NCBI RefSeq assembly: GCF_002953715.1
Contig: NZ_CP025012.1
Span: forward strand, 1,178,001 to 1,242,000
Source of the DNA: Rhizobium leguminosarum
GTDB taxonomy: Bacteria > Pseudomonadota > Alphaproteobacteria > Rhizobiales > Rhizobiaceae
Reading direction: 5' to 3'
DNA: 64,000 nt
Made by a program: the position numbers and the translations under genes. This document shows, piece by piece, positions 61,505 through 64,000 of this stretch. Numbering within the stretch: the first letter of the stretch is position 1; every line of letters starts with the position of its first letter. The notes beneath the pieces were generated by a model. It was not told the DNA's origin. It was given only the letters and a program-made list of their open reading frames with translations, and did no database searches.

Positions 61505-63709
61505 ATGGATAGTGCAGTCGCAGAACATCAGGAACTCACTCCGGAAATCGCCGACAACAACCCCCCGCTGGAAGAGCTGCTCAAGAGCCCCGAGCGCTTC
61601 ATCAACCGAGAATTCTCCTGGCTGCAGTTCAACCGCCGTGTGCTGGAAGAAACTTTGAATACCGAGCATCCGCTGCTCGAGCGCGTTCGCTTCCTGTCGA
61701 TCTCGGCCGCCAACCTCGATGAATTCTTCATGGTGCGTGTCGCCGGCCTCGAGGGCCAGGTACGCCAGAACATCGCCATCCGCAGTCCCGACGGCAAGAC
61801 GCCGGCTGAGCAGCTCGATTCGATCCTGCAGGAGATCGATCATCTGCAGATGGAGCAGCAGGCCTCGCTCGCCGTCCTGCAACAATATCTCGCCAAGGAA
61901 GACATCCTGATCGTGCGCCCCGGCGCCTTGAGCGATGCCGACCGCCAGTGGTTGGCCGCCGAATTCGAACAGGCGATCTTCCCGGTGCTGACGCCGTTGT
62001 CGATCGATCCTGCCCATCCGTTCCCCTTCATTCCGAATCTCGGCTTCTCGATCGGTCTGCAGCTCGTCAGCAAGAATGGCCGCGAGCCGATGACGGCGCT
62101 GCTGCGCCTGCCGGTGGCACTCGACCGCTTCGTCCGCCTGCCGGATGATGGAAACACGATCCGCTACATCACGCTGGAAGATGTCGCCAACATCTTCATC
62201 CACCGGCTCTACCCGGGTTACGAGGTGCAGGGCTCCGGTACCTTCCGCGTCATCCGCGACAGCGATATCGAAGTCGAGGAAGAGGCCGAGGATCTCGTCC
62301 GCTTCTTCGAAACGGCGCTGAAGCGCCGCCGCCGCGGTAAGGTCATCCGCATCGAGACCGACTCGGAAATGCCTGCCTCGCTGCGTCAGTTCGTCGTTCA
62401 GGCGCTCAATATCCCTGACAATCGCGTCGCCGTTCTGCCGGGCCTTCTGGCGTTGAACACCCTGTCCGAGATTACCAAGGCGCCGCGCGAAGATCTCAGG
62501 TTTGCCCCTTACAATGCGCGATTTCCCGAGCGTGTCCGCGAACATGCCGGCGACTGCTTCGCCGCCATCCGCGAAAAGGACATGGTCGTCCATCACCCCT
62601 ACGAATCTTTCGACGTGGTGGTCCAGTTTCTTCTCCAGGCTGCGCGCGATCCTGACGTCCTGGCGATAAAGCAGACGCTTTACCGCACCTCCAACGACAG
62701 CCCGATCGTTCGCGCGCTGATCGACGCTGCCGAAGCCGGCAAGTCGGTGACGGCGCTGGTCGAGCTTAAGGCCCGCTTCGACGAAGAGGCGAACATCCGC
62801 TGGGCGCGCGATCTCGAGCGCGCCGGCGTGCAGGTCGTCTTCGGCTTCATCGAGCTCAAGACCCACGCCAAGATGTCGATGGTCGTTCGGCGCGAGGAAG
62901 GCAAGCTTCGAACCTATTGCCACCTCGGAACGGGCAACTACCACCCGATCACGGCGAAGATCTATACAGACCTGTCCTATTTCACCTGCAATCCGGTCAT
63001 CGCCCACGACATGGCGAACATCTTCAATTTCATCACCGGCTATGGCGAGCCGGAACAGGGCATGCAGCTCGCGATCTCGCCCTATACGATGCGCCCGCGC
63101 ATCCTGCGTCACATCGAGGAAGAGATTCAGCATGCCAGGAACGGCGCCCCGGCCGCGATCTGGATGAAGATGAATTCGCTTGTCGACCCCGACATCATCG
63201 ACGCGCTCTATCGCGCCAGCCATGCCGGCGTCGAGATCGATCTCGTCGTGCGCGGCATCTGCTGCCTGCGTCCGCAGGTGCCCGGCCTTTCGGAAAAGAT
63301 CCGCGTCAAGTCGATCGTCGGCCGCTTCCTCGAGCACAGCCGCATCTTCTGCTTCGGCAACGGCCACGGCCTGCCGTCCGACAAGGCGCTGGTTTACATC
63401 GGCTCGGCCGACATGATGCCGAGAAACCTCGATCGCCGCGTCGAAACCATGGTTCCGCTGACGAATCCGACCGTTCACGAGCAGGTCTTGTCACAGATTA
63501 TGCTCGGCAACGTGATTGACAATCAACAAAGCTACGAGATATTGCCCGACGGTACGTCGCGACGCATGGAAGTGCGCAGGGGCGAAGAACCGTTCAATGC
63601 GCAGCAGTATTTCATGACCAATCCGAGCCTGTCAGGCCGTGGTGAAGCTCTGAAGTCCAGTGCGCCGAAGCTGATCGCCGGCCTGCTCGAAGGCCGCAAC
63701 AACAAGTAA
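61505..63709 (+). CDS. ppk: Polyphosphate kinase 1
   Basis: Makes long-chain inorganic polyphosphate from ATP. The 734-residue protein has all PPK1 landmarks: [32 protein letters not shown], the autophosphorylated histidine in KTHAKMSMV and a second active-site histidine in [17 protein letters not shown] hexamer at 61465, 40 bases before the ATG, is a weak promoter candidate. ppx follows 12 bases downstream. Confidence 0.97.
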   Translation: MDSAVAEHQELTPEIADNNPPLEELLKSPERFINREFSWLQFNRRVLEETLNTEHPLLERVRFLSISAANLDEFFMVRVAGLEGQVRQNIAIRSPDGKTPAEQLDSILQEIDHLQMEQQASLAVLQQYLAKEDILIVRPGALSDADRQWLAAEFEQAIFPVLTPLSIDPAHPFPFIPNLGFSIGLQLVSKNGREPMTALLRLPVALDRFVRLPDDGNTIRYITLEDVANIFIHRLYPGYEVQGSGTFRVIRDSDIEVEEEAEDLVRFFETALKRRRRGKVIRIETDSEMPASLRQFVVQALNIPDNRVAVLPGLLALNTLSEITKAPREDLRFAPYNARFPERVREHAGDCFAAIREKDMVVHHPYESFDVVVQFLLQAARDPDVLAIKQTLYRTSNDSPIVRALIDAAEAGKSVTALVELKARFDEEANIRWARDLERAGVQVVFGFIELKTHAKMSMVVRREEGKLRTYCHLGTGNYHPITAKIYTDLSYFTCNPVIAHDMANIFNFITGYGEPEQGMQLAISPYTMRPRILRHIEEEIQHARNGAPAAIWMKMNSLVDPDIIDALYRASHAGVEIDLVVRGICCLRPQVPGLSEKIRVKSIVGRFLEHSRIFCFGNGHGLPSDKALVYIGSADMMPRNLDRRVETMVPLTNPTVHEQVLSQIMLGNVIDNQQSYEILPDGTSRRMEVRRGEEPFNAQQYFMTNPSLSGRGEALKSSAPKLIAGLLEGRNNK

Positions 63710-63721
63710 TACTGGACCTAA

Positions 63722-64000
63722 ATGGTTGAATCTGAAGCCCAGGGGCGCCTTCCGGGGATCGCCCCGGTCTCCGTCGTCGATATTGGATCGAATTCGATTC
63801 GTCTTGTCGTCTACGAAGGCATGTCCCGTTCGCCAACCGTCCTGTTCAACGAAAAGGTCCTCTGCGGCCTCGGTAAGGGCGTCGCTCTTACCGGCAAAAT
63901 GGACGAAGAGAGCGTCAGCCGGGCTCTGGCGGCGCTGCACCGATTCAAGGCTTTGTCCGACCAGGCCCGCGCCGCCACCATGTATGTGCTGGCGACGGCG
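63722..64000 (+). CDS. ppx: Exopolyphosphatase (Ppx/GppA), N-terminal part (truncated by window edge)
   Basis: Sugar-kinase/actin-fold phosphatase that degrades polyphosphate (and possibly pppGpp). The 93 visible residues hold the phosphate-1 motif VVDIGSNSIRLVVYE (about residues 20-34) and FNEKVLCGLGKGV, typical for the family. An extra N-terminal stretch (VESEAQGRLPGIAPV) precedes the domain. It lies 12 bases after ppk; ppk-ppx forms the usual synthesis-degradation pair. The rest runs past base 64000. Confidence 0.93.
   Translation, partial: MVESEAQGRLPGIAPVSVVDIGSNSIRLVVYEGMSRSPTVLFNEKVLCGLGKGVALTGKMDEESVSRALAALHRFKALSDQARAATMYVLATA

Noticed and set aside
61442..63478. 678-codon open frame antisense to ppk
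   Set aside because: Antisense shadow of ppk; its codon use and residues look like a reverse-complement artefact.
1..64000. tRNA or rRNA genes
   Set aside because: No tRNA T-loop with flanking cloverleaf or rRNA block was recognised in the intergenic gaps; a covariance scan would be needed to exclude small RNAs.

Overview
This window is a piece of the core chromosome of a fast-growing rhizobium, most likely Rhizobium of the etli/leguminosarum group. This rests on recognisable protein sequences, on alphaproteobacterial gene orders (lptF-lptG-lptD-surA-pdxA-rsmA beside pepA; rpsF-rpsR-DUF2232-rplI; purM-purN and hdaA-ppk-ppx), and on several copies of intergenic palindromic elements of the rhizobial mosaic type. 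No rRNA, tRNA, CRISPR array, prophage or insertion sequence was seen. Coding density is high and nearly all genes are housekeeping genes. The first and last genes (cysS, ppx) run off the window.

Layout. 1-5134: cysS (partial), a membrane-anchored GH25 lysozyme, an SDR, purF and cvpA. 5225-10402: radA, a LysE-type exporter, alr and dnaB. 10719-13494: the ribosomal operon rpsF-rpsR-DUF2232-rplI, with a candidate promoter at one end and a terminator at the other. 13622-21429: a Tas-like aldo/keto reductase, then the fatty-acid cluster fabD-fabG-acpP-fabF followed by mltG, yicC and gmk. 21474-29049: the envelope operon lptF-lptG-lptD-surA-pdxA-rsmA, with a PAP2 phosphatase upstream, divergent from pepA-holC. 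32124-41487: a mixed region with two lipoproteins, a sugar dehydrogenase, prolyl oligopeptidase, a NodB-fold deacetylase, an ABC-F ATPase, a degenerate GGDEF protein, a frameshifted dinB-like gene and a LigE-like GST. 41569-45591: ndk, a lipoprotein/CGNR pair divergent from an orphan LivH-like permease, and pgsA-moaD-moaE. 45807-51323: an SDR-uvrC pair, a small outer membrane protein, a GST and rlmJ. 51406-57527: a molybdoenzyme overlapping a NudK-type hydrolase, a padR-FAD monooxygenase operon and an orphan phnM. 57621-64000: purM-purN, an AI-2E-type permease with hdaA, and ppk-ppx.

How it fits together. The genes cover purine synthesis (purF, purM, purN, gmk, ndk), fatty-acid and LPS biogenesis (fab genes, lpt genes), peptidoglycan (alr, mltG), replication and repair (dnaB, holC, hdaA, radA, uvrC), translation (S6, S18, L9, rsmA, rlmJ), molybdenum cofactor (moaD, moaE) and polyphosphate (ppk, ppx). 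Many neighbours overlap by 1-8 nt, implying translational coupling.

I found no obviously new multi-gene system. The best leads are small: a padR promoter whose 17-bp spacer lies in a 21-bp palindrome and predicts a leaderless mRNA; a CGNR regulator/lipoprotein/orphan permease unit with facing TATAAT boxes inside an inverted repeat; a GGDEF protein with EADEF at its signature; an S6 protein with an RGG-like tail; a PAP2 phosphatase with ISGE in place of PSGH; and a dinB-like gene broken by an apparent small deletion.
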